From: Roseococcus pinisoli
Lineage (GTDB): Bacteria > Pseudomonadota > Alphaproteobacteria > Acetobacterales > Acetobacteraceae
DNA length: 64,000 nucleotides
Assembly (NCBI RefSeq): GCF_018413645.1
Contig: NZ_JAHCDA010000003.1
Span: 484,969-548,968 of the forward strand
Direction: 5' to 3'
Under the pieces are notes generated by a model. It ran no database searches. It saw only the letters and a list, made by a program, of their open reading frames with translations, and was not told where the DNA came from. Shown piece by piece: positions 29,731 through 39,912 of the stretch. Position numbers and translations under genes: made by a program. Each line of letters starts with the position of its first letter. Position 1 is the first letter of the stretch.

Positions 29731-30891
29731 TCAGGGCCGGAGCCCGGCGTAGACCGCGGTCTCGAACTCCTCGAACATCTTCAGCACGGCCTCATCCGCG
29801 AAGGGCAGCAGCTGCGTGAAGACGGCGCCCGTGACGCCCGATCGCGGATCGATCCAGTAATAGGTGTTGAACAGCCCGGCCCAGGCCAGGCTGTTCGCCG
29901 CGCGCCGCCCCGGCACGGCCTCGGTGTTCAGCAGGAAGCCCAGGCCCCATTTCTTCCGCATGCCGGGGAAGAAATCGGCGAGATTGGCCCGGCCGGGCGT
30001 CGAGCTCGCCGGCAAGGGCGGCACCTCGACCGCGCCGATCTGGTTGCGCCCCATCTCCGCCACCGTCTCCGGCGCCAGGATGCGCGCGCCGTCCAGCGTG
30101 CCGCCGTTCAGCAGCATGCGCAGGAAGCGCAGGTAGTCCGGCCCCGTCCCGAAGAGCCCGCCGCCGCCGCCCTCGACCTCCACCTGCTCGGGCGGCGAGA
30201 AGTCGCGGTCGGGGGAGAGGGTGCCGTCCGGACCGCGCTGGTGCCGGCCGGCCATCCGCCCCTGAAGGGCGGCGGGGACGGTGAAGCCCGTCTCCTCCAT
30301 GCCGAGCGGGCCCAGGATCCGCTCGCGGAAATAGGCGCCGAGGCCCTGGCCGGAGAGCGCTTCGACGACCTGGCCGACGAGATCGGTGTTGATGCCGTAT
30401 TGCCAGCGGGTGCCGGGGTCGAAGACCAGCGGCAGGCCCTTGGCGGTGCGCGGGCCGCCGGAAAGCCCTGCCAGCCGCATGTAGCGGTCCAGCAGCGGGT
30501 CCCAATGGTCGTAGCCGTAGCTGGCCGTGTGCGTCAGCAGGTGCCGCAGGGTGACGATGCCCCGCGCCGGGCGGAGGATCGGCTGGCCGGTGGCGTCGAA
30601 GCCCTCCAGCACCTGCGGGGCGCGCATCTCGGGCAGGACGTCGCCCATGGCGTCGTCGAGGCCGACCCGGCCCTCCTCCACCAGCTGCATCGCGGCGACG
30701 GAGGTGACGGCCTTGGTCATGGAGGCCAGGGCGAAGACCGTATCCTCGGTCATGGGGGACGGCTCGCCCAGGGACCGCAGGCCGAAGGCGCCCTGGAAGA
30801 CCGGCCCGTCCCGCGTCGCGGCGAGGGCGACCACCCCCGGAACCCGCCCCGATTCGACCATGACGCGCGGCGGGGCGGCGATGTCGGTCAT
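29731..30891 (-). CDS. Beta-lactamase-fold serine hydrolase (class C/EstB-like)
   Basis: This 386-residue member of the PF00144 family has the nucleophile in SMTK (Ser57, Lys60) and a tyrosine in WQYGIN (the YxN box, about Tyr164). There is no signal peptide, so a periplasmic penicillin-resistance role is unlikely. EstB-type esterases and D-aminopeptidases fit better. The substrate is unknown. It is convergent to tpiA and divergent from secG. Confidence 0.9.
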   Translation of the reverse strand: MTDIAAPPRVMVESGRVPGVVALAATRDGPVFQGAFGLRSLGEPSPMTEDTVFALASMTKAVTSVAAMQLVEEGRVGLDDAMGDVLPEMRAPQVLEGFDATGQPILRPARGIVTLRHLLTHTASYGYDHWDPLLDRYMRLAGLSGGPRTAKGLPLVFDPGTRWQYGINTDLVGQVVEALSGQGLGAYFRERILGPLGMEETGFTVPAALQGRMAGRHQRGPDGTLSPDRDFSPPEQVEVEGGGGGLFGTGPDYLRFLRMLLNGGTLDGARILAPETVAEMGRNQIGAVEVPPLPASSTPGRANLADFFPGMRKKWGLGFLLNTEAVPGRRAANSLAWAGLFNTYYWIDPRSGVTGAVFTQLLPFADEAVLKMFEEFETAVYAGLRP

Positions 30892-30960
30892 TCCTGGTCT
30901 TCTCCCTTGTCAACATGCACTCTGGTCTTGGACCGGCGCGCGCGGTAGATGGACGGCAAC

Positions 30961-31281
30961 ATGAGCACCATCCTCCTCGTCATCTTCCTGATCGTCACCC
31001 TGGCGCTCATCGGGGTCATCCTCGTGCAGCGCAGCGAGGGCGGCGGCCTCGGTATCGGCTCCTCGCAGGGCATGGGCAACTTCATGGGGGGGCGGGGAAC
31101 CGCGAACCTCCTGACGCGCACCACCGCCATCCTGGGCACCATCTTCTTCGTGATGGCCCTGGCGCTGGCGCTGCTGCACCGCGGTACCTCCCAGCAGAGC
31201 CGCTCGATCCTCGATGCGGCGCCGCCGCCGCCCGTCACCGCGCCGGCCGTGCCCGCGCTGCCGGCCGTGCCGACGAACTGA
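30961..31281 (+). CDS. secG: Preprotein translocase subunit SecG
   Basis: A 106-residue protein with two membrane helices joined by the conserved RSEGGGLGIGSSQGMGNFMGGRG loop, the SecG signature, and a proline/alanine-rich tail. It assists SecYE in protein export at the inner membrane. I chose ATG 30961 because MSTILLVIFLI is the usual SecG opening; ATG 30949 four codons upstream is possible. tpiA-secG-pyrG order is typical for alphaproteobacteria, here interrupted by the hydrolase gene. Confidence 0.95.
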   Translation: MSTILLVIFLIVTLALIGVILVQRSEGGGLGIGSSQGMGNFMGGRGTANLLTRTTAILGTIFFVMALALALLHRGTSQQSRSILDAAPPPPVTAPAVPALPAVPTN

Positions 31282-31291
31282 GCCCCGGCCG

Positions 31292-31312
31292 GGAGGGCGC
31301 GCCGCGCCCTCC
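31292..31312 (+). terminator. Stem-loop downstream of secG
   Basis: GGAGGGCGC, loop GCC, complementary arm (9-bp stem) lies 10 bp after the secG stop, 98 bp before pyrG. No T-tract. Confidence 0.45.
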
Positions 31313-31400
31313 GCCGACGCGCGAATCCTGCCCGGCGTGAAACGCCTTGGCAGGGTTGCGTCGAAGGGGGGTTGTTTCGCCACGGGCGAGGTCGCTATGA

Positions 31401-33044
<1,644 letters not shown>

Positions 33045-33061
33045 AACCCGTTGCGGCGGCG

Positions 33062-33079
33062 TCCTGCTTTCCAGCAGGA
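33062..33079 (+). terminator. Stem-loop downstream of pyrG
   Basis: TCCTGCT and AGCAGGA pair over 7 bp with loop TTCC, 18 bp after the pyrG stop and 28 bp before the next start. No T-tract follows. Confidence 0.4.
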
Positions 33080-33106
33080 TGACCGCGCCGCGGCGGGGAC
33101 CAGCCG

Positions 33107-33466
33107 ATGAAACGGAGACACCTTCTGTCAGCTCTCCCGGCGTCCTTCGCGGCCGCCGGCACCGCCCGCGCCCAGCAGCACTGGCTGGTGGGCGACTGGG
33201 TGGGGGACCTCCTGGGCTCCCGCGACGCCGATCCCCGCCGCCGGCTGACCGTGACGTCGGTCGACGTGGCGGGGGGAACGGCGAGGGGAAGCTGGGGCCG
33301 CAACGAGACGCCTATCCAGATCAGCGGCGATACGGTCCGGCTCACCACCGGCGGGAACAGTCCCGTCGTGCTGCGCTACACCGCGCCCGACCGGCTGGAG
33401 GGCACGGTCTCCCAGAGCAATTCGGGCTCGCGCCCGCCCTTCACGATCGTGATGCGGCGCCGTTGA
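33107..33466 (+). CDS. Hypothetical secreted protein, signal peptide present
   Basis: A 119-residue protein I do not recognise. MKRRHLLSALPASFAAAGTARA-Q is a short export signal (KRR with hydrophobic core). The mature part is a small beta-rich domain rich in Gly, Thr and Arg (VGDWVGDL, RGSWGRNETPIQISGDTVRLTTGG) ending TIVMRRR. The pattern resembles small lipocalin-like or DUF-type periplasmic beta domains that test mutant phenotypes, but no assignment is possible. Its 3' end overlaps the convergent O-antigen-ligase-like gene by 26 bp. Confidence 0.7.
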   Translation: MKRRHLLSALPASFAAAGTARAQQHWLVGDWVGDLLGSRDADPRRRLTVTSVDVAGGTARGSWGRNETPIQISGDTVRLTTGGNSPVVLRYTAPDRLEGTVSQSNSGSRPPFTIVMRRR

Positions 33467-34619
33467 TCCGCGTGGCGGCGATCGTCGCGAGCAGGAGGGC
33501 CGCCACCCACCAGTACTGCCAGGCGCCATAGCTCAGCATGGCGATGACCAGGCCCGCGGCATAGGCGCCGCAGGCTGCCCCACCCCGCGAGGCGAGGGCG
33601 AGCATCGCCAGCAGTCCGGCCATCAGCAGAGCACCGATGGCGCCGAGCTCCAGCCAGACCTGCAGCGCCAGGTTATGCGGGTGGAGCGGCAGGAGCTGGG
33701 CGCCGGCGAACCACTCGCGCTTGGCGGTGAGCCCGAAGGCGGCCAGCGTGGCGGCGTCCGGATGGCCGGTCCCGCCGGGAATGGCGCGGCTGGCGTCCAT
33801 GCCCCAGCCCAGGAATGGTGCTTCCTGGATGCGCTGCGCGACGAAATCCCAGATCAGCAGGCGGTGCGCGGCCGATTCGGGCAGGCGCCCTGCATCCAGC
33901 GGCAGCAGGGCCTGCAGGACCCAGGGCAGGCCGAGGACCAGCACCGCCGTGCCCAGGGCCAGGGCCCCGCGCGTCAGCCGCGGCCGCCAGCTGCCCGCCA
34001 GCCCGAAGGCCAGGCCGGCCAGCACGGCGATCTTCGCGCTGTCACCGGGCAGGGCGAGCACCACGGCGCCCCCCACCACGCCCAGCGCGACGCGCGGCCA
34101 GAGCGGCAGGGCATTCGCGAAGACGCCGAGGGGCAGCAGCAGCGCGAGCACCGCCGCGGCATTCTTCAGGCCGAAGGAAAGGGTGACGTCCCAGGCCGGC
34201 AGGCCGCGCACGCTGCCGCGCAGCGCATTGCCGCTGAGATGGTCGAAGCCCGCCGCCGCGATCCCGATCGCGACGCCGATCGCCGCCGCCCGGGCGATTC
34301 GCGGGGAAGGGGCCTCGGCGCTCAGCGCATCGGCAGCCAGGACGGCGAGAAGGAGGGAGACGGCCAGCCGCGCGGCGCCGTCGAGCGCACGTCCCGCCTC
34401 CGGCGCCCAGAGCGCGGAGACGATCATCCAGGCGAGAAGGGAGATCGCGGCCCAGGCCAGGGCCGGCGGGGCGGAAGGGCGCCAGCCCCGGAGCCAGCCC
34501 AACACCGCGCAGCCGGCCATGCCGGCCAGCGCGATGGGGGCCATCACCCGGTTCTGGAGCACCACGGCGAAGGGCGCGACGGCGAGAGCCGCCGTCAGCG
34601 CCCAGCTAGGCGATATCAC
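33441..34619 (-). CDS. O-antigen ligase family membrane protein
   Basis: This 392-residue protein has about 10-12 membrane helices and a large periplasmic loop (about residues 215-310) ending HPHNLALQVWLELGAIG, the family H-x-H-N-x-x-L signature of WaaL/Wzy-type polymerases and ligases. Such enzymes attach or polymerise undecaprenyl-linked glycans. No other polysaccharide genes are nearby, so the acceptor is unknown. Its stop overlaps the hypothetical protein and its start lies 10 bp after the aminotransferase stop. Confidence 0.82.
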   Translation of the reverse strand: MISPSWALTAALAVAPFAVVLQNRVMAPIALAGMAGCAVLGWLRGWRPSAPPALAWAAISLLAWMIVSALWAPEAGRALDGAARLAVSLLLAVLAADALSAEAPSPRIARAAAIGVAIGIAAAGFDHLSGNALRGSVRGLPAWDVTLSFGLKNAAAVLALLLPLGVFANALPLWPRVALGVVGGAVVLALPGDSAKIAVLAGLAFGLAGSWRPRLTRGALALGTAVLVLGLPWVLQALLPLDAGRLPESAAHRLLIWDFVAQRIQEAPFLGWGMDASRAIPGGTGHPDAATLAAFGLTAKREWFAGAQLLPLHPHNLALQVWLELGAIGALLMAGLLAMLALASRGGAACGAYAAGLVIAMLSYGAWQYWWVAALLLATIAATRINGAASRS

Positions 34620-34629
34620 CGGCGGTGGA

Positions 34630-36024
34630 TCAGACCGCGGCGATGCTTTCGCGGCGCAGCTGCACCGCGAGCTCGTCGAGCGACTTGCTGAACCGATCCA
34701 GCATGTCGACGATCTCCTCCGCCGTGATGATCAGCGGCGGCGAGAAGGCGATGCCGTCGCCCGGCAGCGCGCGCATGATCAGCCCATTGGCCTCGGCGAT
34801 CTTCGTGAGGCGGGGACCGATCTTCTGGGCCGGGTCGAAGGCCTTCTTGGTGGCCTTGTCCGCCACCAGCTCGACGGCGCCGATGAGGCCGATGCCGCGG
34901 ACTTCGCCCACCAGCGGGTGGTTGGCGAAGCGGCTGCGCAGCCCGTCCTGCAGGACCGGCGCCACCTTCTTCACATGCGCGACGATTTCCATCTCGTCGT
35001 AGATCTTCAGCGTCTCGACCGCGACGGCGGCCGGAACCGGATGGCCCGAATAGGTGAAGCCATGGCCGAAGGAGCCGATGGACGCCGAGCCGTCGGCCAG
35101 GCCCTGGAAGATCCGGTCGTTGATCAGCACGGCCGAGATTGGCAGGAAGGAGGCGCTGAGCGCCTTGGCGCAGGTCAGGATGTCCGGCTGGATGCCCATG
35201 GACTGGCAGCCCCAGTACTCGCCGGTCCGGCCGAAGCCGCAGATGACCTCGTCGGCCACGAAGAGCACGTCGTGCTTCTTCAGCACGGCCTGGATCTTCT
35301 CGTAGTAGGTGGCGGGCGGCACCAGCACGCCGCCGGCACCCATCACGGGCTCGGCGAAGAAGGCGGCGACCGTCTCGGGGCCTTCGGCGATGATCAGCTC
35401 GTCGAGCTCGGTGGCGCAGCGCGTCGCGAACTGCTCCTCGGTCTCGCCCGGCCGGCCCTCACGATAGTAATGCGGGGTCGTCGTGTGCAGCACGCCCGCG
35501 ATCGGCAGGTCGAACAGCTTGTGGTTGACGGGCAGGCCGGTCACCGAGCCAGCGGCGATGGTGATGCCGTGGTAGCCCTTCAGGCGACCGATGATCTTCT
35601 TCTTCTCCGGACGCCCGATGGCGTTGTTGAAGTACCAGATCATCTTGACCGCGGTGTCGTTCGCCTCGGAGCCCGAGTTGCAGAAGAACACCTTGCTCAT
35701 CGGCACCGGCGCGCGCTCGATCAGCATCTCGGCGAGGTCGATCGCCGGTTCGTGGCTGCGGCCCGTGAAGGCATGGTAGAAGGGCAGCTGCTTCATCTGC
35801 TTCGTGGCGGCCTCGACCAGGCGCGCATTGTCGAAGCCGAGCGAGGCGCACCAGAGGCCGGCCACCGTCTCGATGTAGGAATTGCCCTGGTCATCGAAGA
35901 CCCGCACACCTTCGCCGCGGGTGATCACCAGCGGGCCGTTTTGCGCATGGGCGCGAGCATCGGTGTAGGGATGCAGCAGGTTCGCGATGTCGCGGGCGGC
36001 GTTTGAATTGCGCGGCGGGGTCAT
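34630..36024 (-). CDS. Class III (omega-amino) aminotransferase
   Basis: This 464-residue PLP enzyme has the fold-type I class III signature. Lys287 (ILTCAKALS) forms the Schiff base, Asp258 in VADEVICGFGRTG binds the pyridine nitrogen, and NSGSEANDTAVK holds the phosphate. Family members transfer amino groups from beta-alanine, putrescine, GABA or similar donors to pyruvate or 2-oxoglutarate. ATG 36024 has AAGGA 7 nt upstream; the longer frame upstream overlaps the divergent molybdoenzyme gene and is unlikely. It precedes the O-antigen-ligase-like gene in one transcript. Confidence 0.92.
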   Translation of the reverse strand: MTPPRNSNAARDIANLLHPYTDARAHAQNGPLVITRGEGVRVFDDQGNSYIETVAGLWCASLGFDNARLVEAATKQMKQLPFYHAFTGRSHEPAIDLAEMLIERAPVPMSKVFFCNSGSEANDTAVKMIWYFNNAIGRPEKKKIIGRLKGYHGITIAAGSVTGLPVNHKLFDLPIAGVLHTTTPHYYREGRPGETEEQFATRCATELDELIIAEGPETVAAFFAEPVMGAGGVLVPPATYYEKIQAVLKKHDVLFVADEVICGFGRTGEYWGCQSMGIQPDILTCAKALSASFLPISAVLINDRIFQGLADGSASIGSFGHGFTYSGHPVPAAVAVETLKIYDEMEIVAHVKKVAPVLQDGLRSRFANHPLVGEVRGIGLIGAVELVADKATKKAFDPAQKIGPRLTKIAEANGLIMRALPGDGIAFSPPLIITAEEIVDMLDRFSKSLDELAVQLRRESIAAV

Positions 36025-36135
36025 TGGGCCATCCTTGCAGGGGTCCGCGCACCCTACGCCTCCGCGCGGCGTCTTGGAACCCAAAGCTGAGCACGGACGC
36101 TTCGCGCCCGAGGGTTTCGGGGGCATTCTCCAAAG

Positions 36136-38424
36136 ATGACCGAGATCAGGCCGCACGCCTCGCATTGGGGCTTATTCGACGCGATCACCGAGAACGGCCG
36201 CCTCGTCGGCGTCCGGCCCTTCGCGCAGGACCCCGTTCCGGCCGCCCTCATCGAATCCGTGCCGGCGACCGTGAACAGCGCGGCGCGCATCGACCGGCCC
36301 TATATCCGCAAGGGCTGGCTGGAGGGGAAGCGGCGCGGCCACTTGCGCGGCGGCGATCCCTTCGTGCCGGTGAGCTGGGACCGCGCCATCCGCCTGCTCG
36401 CCGAGGAGACCGCGCGGACCCGCGCCGAGCATGGCGACGCCGCGATCTATGGCGGCTCCTACGGCTGGTCGAGCGCGGGGCGCTTCCATCACGCCAAGAG
36501 CCAGCTGCAGCGCTACCTGAGCCTGGGCGGCGGCTACACCTTCTCGGTCAACGCCTATTCCTATGCGACCGCGCAGGCGCTGATGCCCCACCTGCTCGGC
36601 ACCAACGAGGTCTTCCTCGGCCGCATGACCGACTGGGCCGCCATCGCCGAGAACGCGAAGCTGATGCTCTGCTTCGGCGGGCTCGCGGCCAAGAACGGCT
36701 ACGTCACCTCCGGCGGCGCGGCCAATACCTATGGGCCGAACATGCGCGCGGCCGTCGCGGCGGGCGTGAAGATGGTGAACATTTCGCCCTATCGCGCCGA
36801 CACCGAGGACGCACTGGCCGCCGAGTTCGTCCCCATCCGCCCGAGCACCGACACGGCGCTGATCCTGGCGATGATCCATCACATCGTCAGCCTCGGCCGC
36901 GAGGACCGCGCCTTCCTCACCACCCATTGCGTGGGCTGGGACCGTCTGGCGCCGACGCTGACGGACAAGACGCCCGAATGGGCGGAAGGCATCACCGGCG
37001 TCCCGGCCGTGACCATTCGCGGGCTGGCGGAGCGCTGCCTCGCCCAGCCGACCATGCTCACCGCCGCCTGGTCGTTGCAGCGCGCGGATTACGGCGAGCA
37101 GCCCTATTGGGCGCTGATCGCGCTCGCCGGCGTGCTCGGCAGCATCGGCAAGCCGGGACAGGGCGTGGCCTTTGGCTACGGTTCCTCGGGCGGCATCGGC
37201 AATCCGCGCCGCGAGATGCCGAGCCTCTCGCTCTCCGCCGCGCGCAACCCGGTCAGCAGCTTCATCCCGGTCGGCCGTATCACGGAGCTGCTGGAGCGGC
37301 CGGGCGGCACGCTCGACTATAACGGCCGCGTCCTGAACCTGCCGGACATCCGCATGGTCTGGTGGGCGGGCGGCAATCCCTTCCACCACCACCAGGACCT
37401 CAACCGCCTGCTGCGCGCCTGGGCGCATCCCGAGACCATCGTGGTGCACGAGCCCTGGTGGACCGCGGTGGCGCGCCACGCCGACATCGTGCTGCCCGCG
37501 ACGACCACGCTCGAGCGCAACGACATCGGCCATTCCTCGCGCGATCGCTTCATCCGCGCCATGCATCAGGCGATCCGCCCCCTGGGCCAGGCGCGCAACG
37601 ACCACGACATCCTGGCCGATCTCGCCGATGCCGCGGGCTTCCGGGACCGCTTTACCGAGCAGCGCGACGAAGGTGCCTGGCTGCGCCACATCTACGGCCG
37701 CTGGCATCAGGCCTGCGCGCGCATGGGCTTCGACGCGCCGGATTTCGACACCTTCTGGGAAGAGGGCCATGTGGAGCTGCCGCCCGTCGAGCGCGGGCAG
37801 AGCTTCACGCAATTCGCCGATTTCTGGCGCGATCCGGAGGAGAACCCGCTCGATACGCCCTCCGGCAAGGTGGAGCTTTTTTCCGAGACCATCGCGGGCT
37901 TCGGCCATGCCGATTGCCCCGGCATGCCGACCTGGATGGAGCCGCGCGAATGGCTCGGCAATGCGGCGGCGGACGAGCTGCACCTGCTGAGCTACCAGCC
38001 GCCGACGCGCCTGCACTCGCAGCTCGACCCCGGGCCCATCGCGGCCCGCGACAAGATCCAGGGCCGCGAGCCCCTGGTGATCCATCCGGAGGACGCCGCC
38101 GCGCGCGGGTTCGAGGCCGGGCAGGTCGTCCGCGTGTTCAATACCCGCGGCGCCTGCCTCGCCGGCATCCGGCTCGACGACCGGCTGGCGCGCGGCGTGG
38201 TCCTGCTCGCGACCGGCGCCTGGTACGACCCGCTGGAGCCTGGCGTTCCCGGTAGCCTCTGCGTCCATGGCAACCCGAACGTGCTGACGCCCGATATCGC
38301 GACCTCCACGCTGACGCAGGGCATGTCGGCGCAGTCCTGCCTCGTCCGCATCGAGGCCTGGGAAGGGCCCTTGCCGCCCATTCGCGCTCATGTTCCGCCC
38401 ACCATCGAGGAGATGCCGGCATGA
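36136..38424 (+). CDS. Molybdopterin-dependent oxidoreductase, BisC/DMSO reductase type
   Basis: A 762-residue soluble molybdoenzyme with no Fe-S cluster cysteines and no export signal, as in biotin sulfoxide reductase. The molybdenum serine lies in IYGGSYGWSSAGRFHHAKSQ (Ser112-Ser113 in GWSSAG). MGD-binding segments include VVHEPWWTAVARHADIVLP and the C-terminal RVFNTRGACLAG. BisC-type enzymes reduce biotin or methionine sulfoxide or TMAO. It shares ATGA with the PhoX-like gene at 38421-38424. It is divergent from the aminotransferase gene (111-bp gap). Confidence 0.88.
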   Translation: MTEIRPHASHWGLFDAITENGRLVGVRPFAQDPVPAALIESVPATVNSAARIDRPYIRKGWLEGKRRGHLRGGDPFVPVSWDRAIRLLAEETARTRAEHGDAAIYGGSYGWSSAGRFHHAKSQLQRYLSLGGGYTFSVNAYSYATAQALMPHLLGTNEVFLGRMTDWAAIAENAKLMLCFGGLAAKNGYVTSGGAANTYGPNMRAAVAAGVKMVNISPYRADTEDALAAEFVPIRPSTDTALILAMIHHIVSLGREDRAFLTTHCVGWDRLAPTLTDKTPEWAEGITGVPAVTIRGLAERCLAQPTMLTAAWSLQRADYGEQPYWALIALAGVLGSIGKPGQGVAFGYGSSGGIGNPRREMPSLSLSAARNPVSSFIPVGRITELLERPGGTLDYNGRVLNLPDIRMVWWAGGNPFHHHQDLNRLLRAWAHPETIVVHEPWWTAVARHADIVLPATTTLERNDIGHSSRDRFIRAMHQAIRPLGQARNDHDILADLADAAGFRDRFTEQRDEGAWLRHIYGRWHQACARMGFDAPDFDTFWEEGHVELPPVERGQSFTQFADFWRDPEENPLDTPSGKVELFSETIAGFGHADCPGMPTWMEPREWLGNAAADELHLLSYQPPTRLHSQLDPGPIAARDKIQGREPLVIHPEDAAARGFEAGQVVRVFNTRGACLAGIRLDDRLARGVVLLATGAWYDPLEPGVPGSLCVHGNPNVLTPDIATSTLTQGMSAQSCLVRIEAWEGPLPPIRAHVPPTIEEMPA

Positions 38425-39806
38425 TTTCCCGTCGCGCCCTCCTGGCCGCGCCCGCGCTCCTGCCGGCCATCGCCGCCGCCCAATCGGCCTTTCCGGTGCT
38501 GCAAGACGACACCGTCGCCCCTGGCTTCCGCCGCGGCGTGCTGATGCGCTGGGGTGATCGCGTAACCTTCGACGCCCCGCCCTGGGACCCGCGCACGACC
38601 AATGCCGAGGCCGCTTCCGCCCAGTTCGGCTGGGATGCGCGGCTCGTGGACCTCGTGATCCCGCCGCTGGCGGCCGATCGCGTGCCGCGCGGCGTGCTCG
38701 CCATCGCGCATCCGACCGTCTCCGCCGCCATGGCCTTCCCCGGCGGTGTCGACCGGCCGGAGGTGGCGGGCGCGATGCAGGGCGCCTCGCTGGTCAATGT
38801 CGAGCGCCAGGGCGGGCGCTGGATCGTGAGCGACGGCGGCTTCCAGTCGCGACGGCTGACCGCGGCCAACCTCTGCCGGGCCGCGGGCCCCCTCGCCACG
38901 GATACGGGCGGTGCCCTGCGGGGAGTCATCGCGATCACCGGCGGGTGCGCGACGCCCTGGGGCTCGCTGCTGCTGACTGAGGGCGACCCGGCGCCCTGGG
39001 TCCAGCGCCTCGGCCTCCACAGCGCCGAGGCCTATGGCTGGCTCGTGGAGCTCGATCCGCTCGATCCGCAATCCATTCCGGCGAAGCAGACGGCCATCGG
39101 CCGCTTCCCGAAGTCGGATGCAGCGGCGGCGGTTTCGCGCGCCGGGCAGGCGGTGGTCTTCGTCGCCGAGCGTGGTGCGGGCGGCTACCTCTTCCGCTTC
39201 CTTTCCTCCGGCCCCGCGGCGGGCGAGGCCCCGCTCGAAGCAGGGTCGCTCGCGGTCGCGCGGATGCAGGCCGGCCGCCTCGACTGGGTGCCGCTCGCCG
39301 ATGCGACCAATCCAACGGAGGCAGCCCGCCAGGCCGGCGGCACGGCCCTGGATGCGCCGTCCGGCCTCGCCTGGGACACGGCCGGCAACCGGCTGATCCT
39401 CTGCGGCAAGTTCGGCGTCCTCTCCCTGCTGCCCGAGGGCGGCGATGCGGGGGCGGCGGCCATGTCGGTCCAGCGGCACGACACGGGCGGCCTGGCCGTG
39501 CGCACCATCGCGGCGGACCGGAATGGCGGCGTGATGCTGGGTACGGACACGGACGGCGTGATCGGGCCCGCGGCGCAGAGCCTGTGGGTCATGGAGGCAT
39601 CGGGCCTGCGACCGATCTACGGCGCCCCGCGTGCCGCGGGCATCGGTGGCGCGGCAGCCTCCCCGGACGGGCGCGTCATCTTCACCGTGGCCCGCCGGCC
39701 GGGCGCGGAGCCAGGCGCGAGCTTCGAGCGGCCTTCGACCCGCTGGCCGGAATTCCAGCCGGGCGTGCCGCCGCGATCGGCGCTGCTCTCGCTCGCGCGG
39801 GGGTGA
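38421..39806 (+). CDS. PhoX family (DUF839) protein, exported
   Basis: This 461-residue protein starts ISRRALLAAPALLPAIAAAQ, a short twin-arginine-like signal. The body matches PhoX/DUF839 beta-propeller phosphatases: GGCATPWGSLLLTEGD near residue 175, YGWLVELDP, GRFPKSDAAAAVSRAGQAVVFVAERGAGGYLFRF and a Gly-rich propeller repeat. PhoX itself is a Ca/Fe-dependent alkaline phosphatase. The gene overlaps the BisC-like gene by 4 bp, an unexpected partner, so the two may act together or simply be co-expressed. Confidence 0.78.
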   Translation: MISRRALLAAPALLPAIAAAQSAFPVLQDDTVAPGFRRGVLMRWGDRVTFDAPPWDPRTTNAEAASAQFGWDARLVDLVIPPLAADRVPRGVLAIAHPTVSAAMAFPGGVDRPEVAGAMQGASLVNVERQGGRWIVSDGGFQSRRLTAANLCRAAGPLATDTGGALRGVIAITGGCATPWGSLLLTEGDPAPWVQRLGLHSAEAYGWLVELDPLDPQSIPAKQTAIGRFPKSDAAAAVSRAGQAVVFVAERGAGGYLFRFLSSGPAAGEAPLEAGSLAVARMQAGRLDWVPLADATNPTEAARQAGGTALDAPSGLAWDTAGNRLILCGKFGVLSLLPEGGDAGAAAMSVQRHDTGGLAVRTIAADRNGGVMLGTDTDGVIGPAAQSLWVMEASGLRPIYGAPRAAGIGGAAASPDGRVIFTVARRPGAEPGASFERPSTRWPEFQPGVPPRSALLSLARG

Positions 39807-39912
39807 AGGACGCCGCCGGACGGCCTGTTTCCTGACCTTGCCTCGACGTCACTGGCGGGGGGTCGCCCTGGTCACGCGGCCCGTCTAGCTTGCGCGCCCA
39901 GGAGGAAACTGG

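Noticed and set aside
29731-30891. Calling the serine hydrolase an AmpC resistance gene
   Set aside because: It lacks a signal peptide; only the general PF00144 motifs are present.
36136-38424. Formate dehydrogenase or nitrate reductase identity for the molybdoenzyme
   Set aside because: There is no N-terminal Fe-S cysteine cluster and the molybdenum ligand is a serine-type GWSSAG, as in BisC/DMSO reductase.
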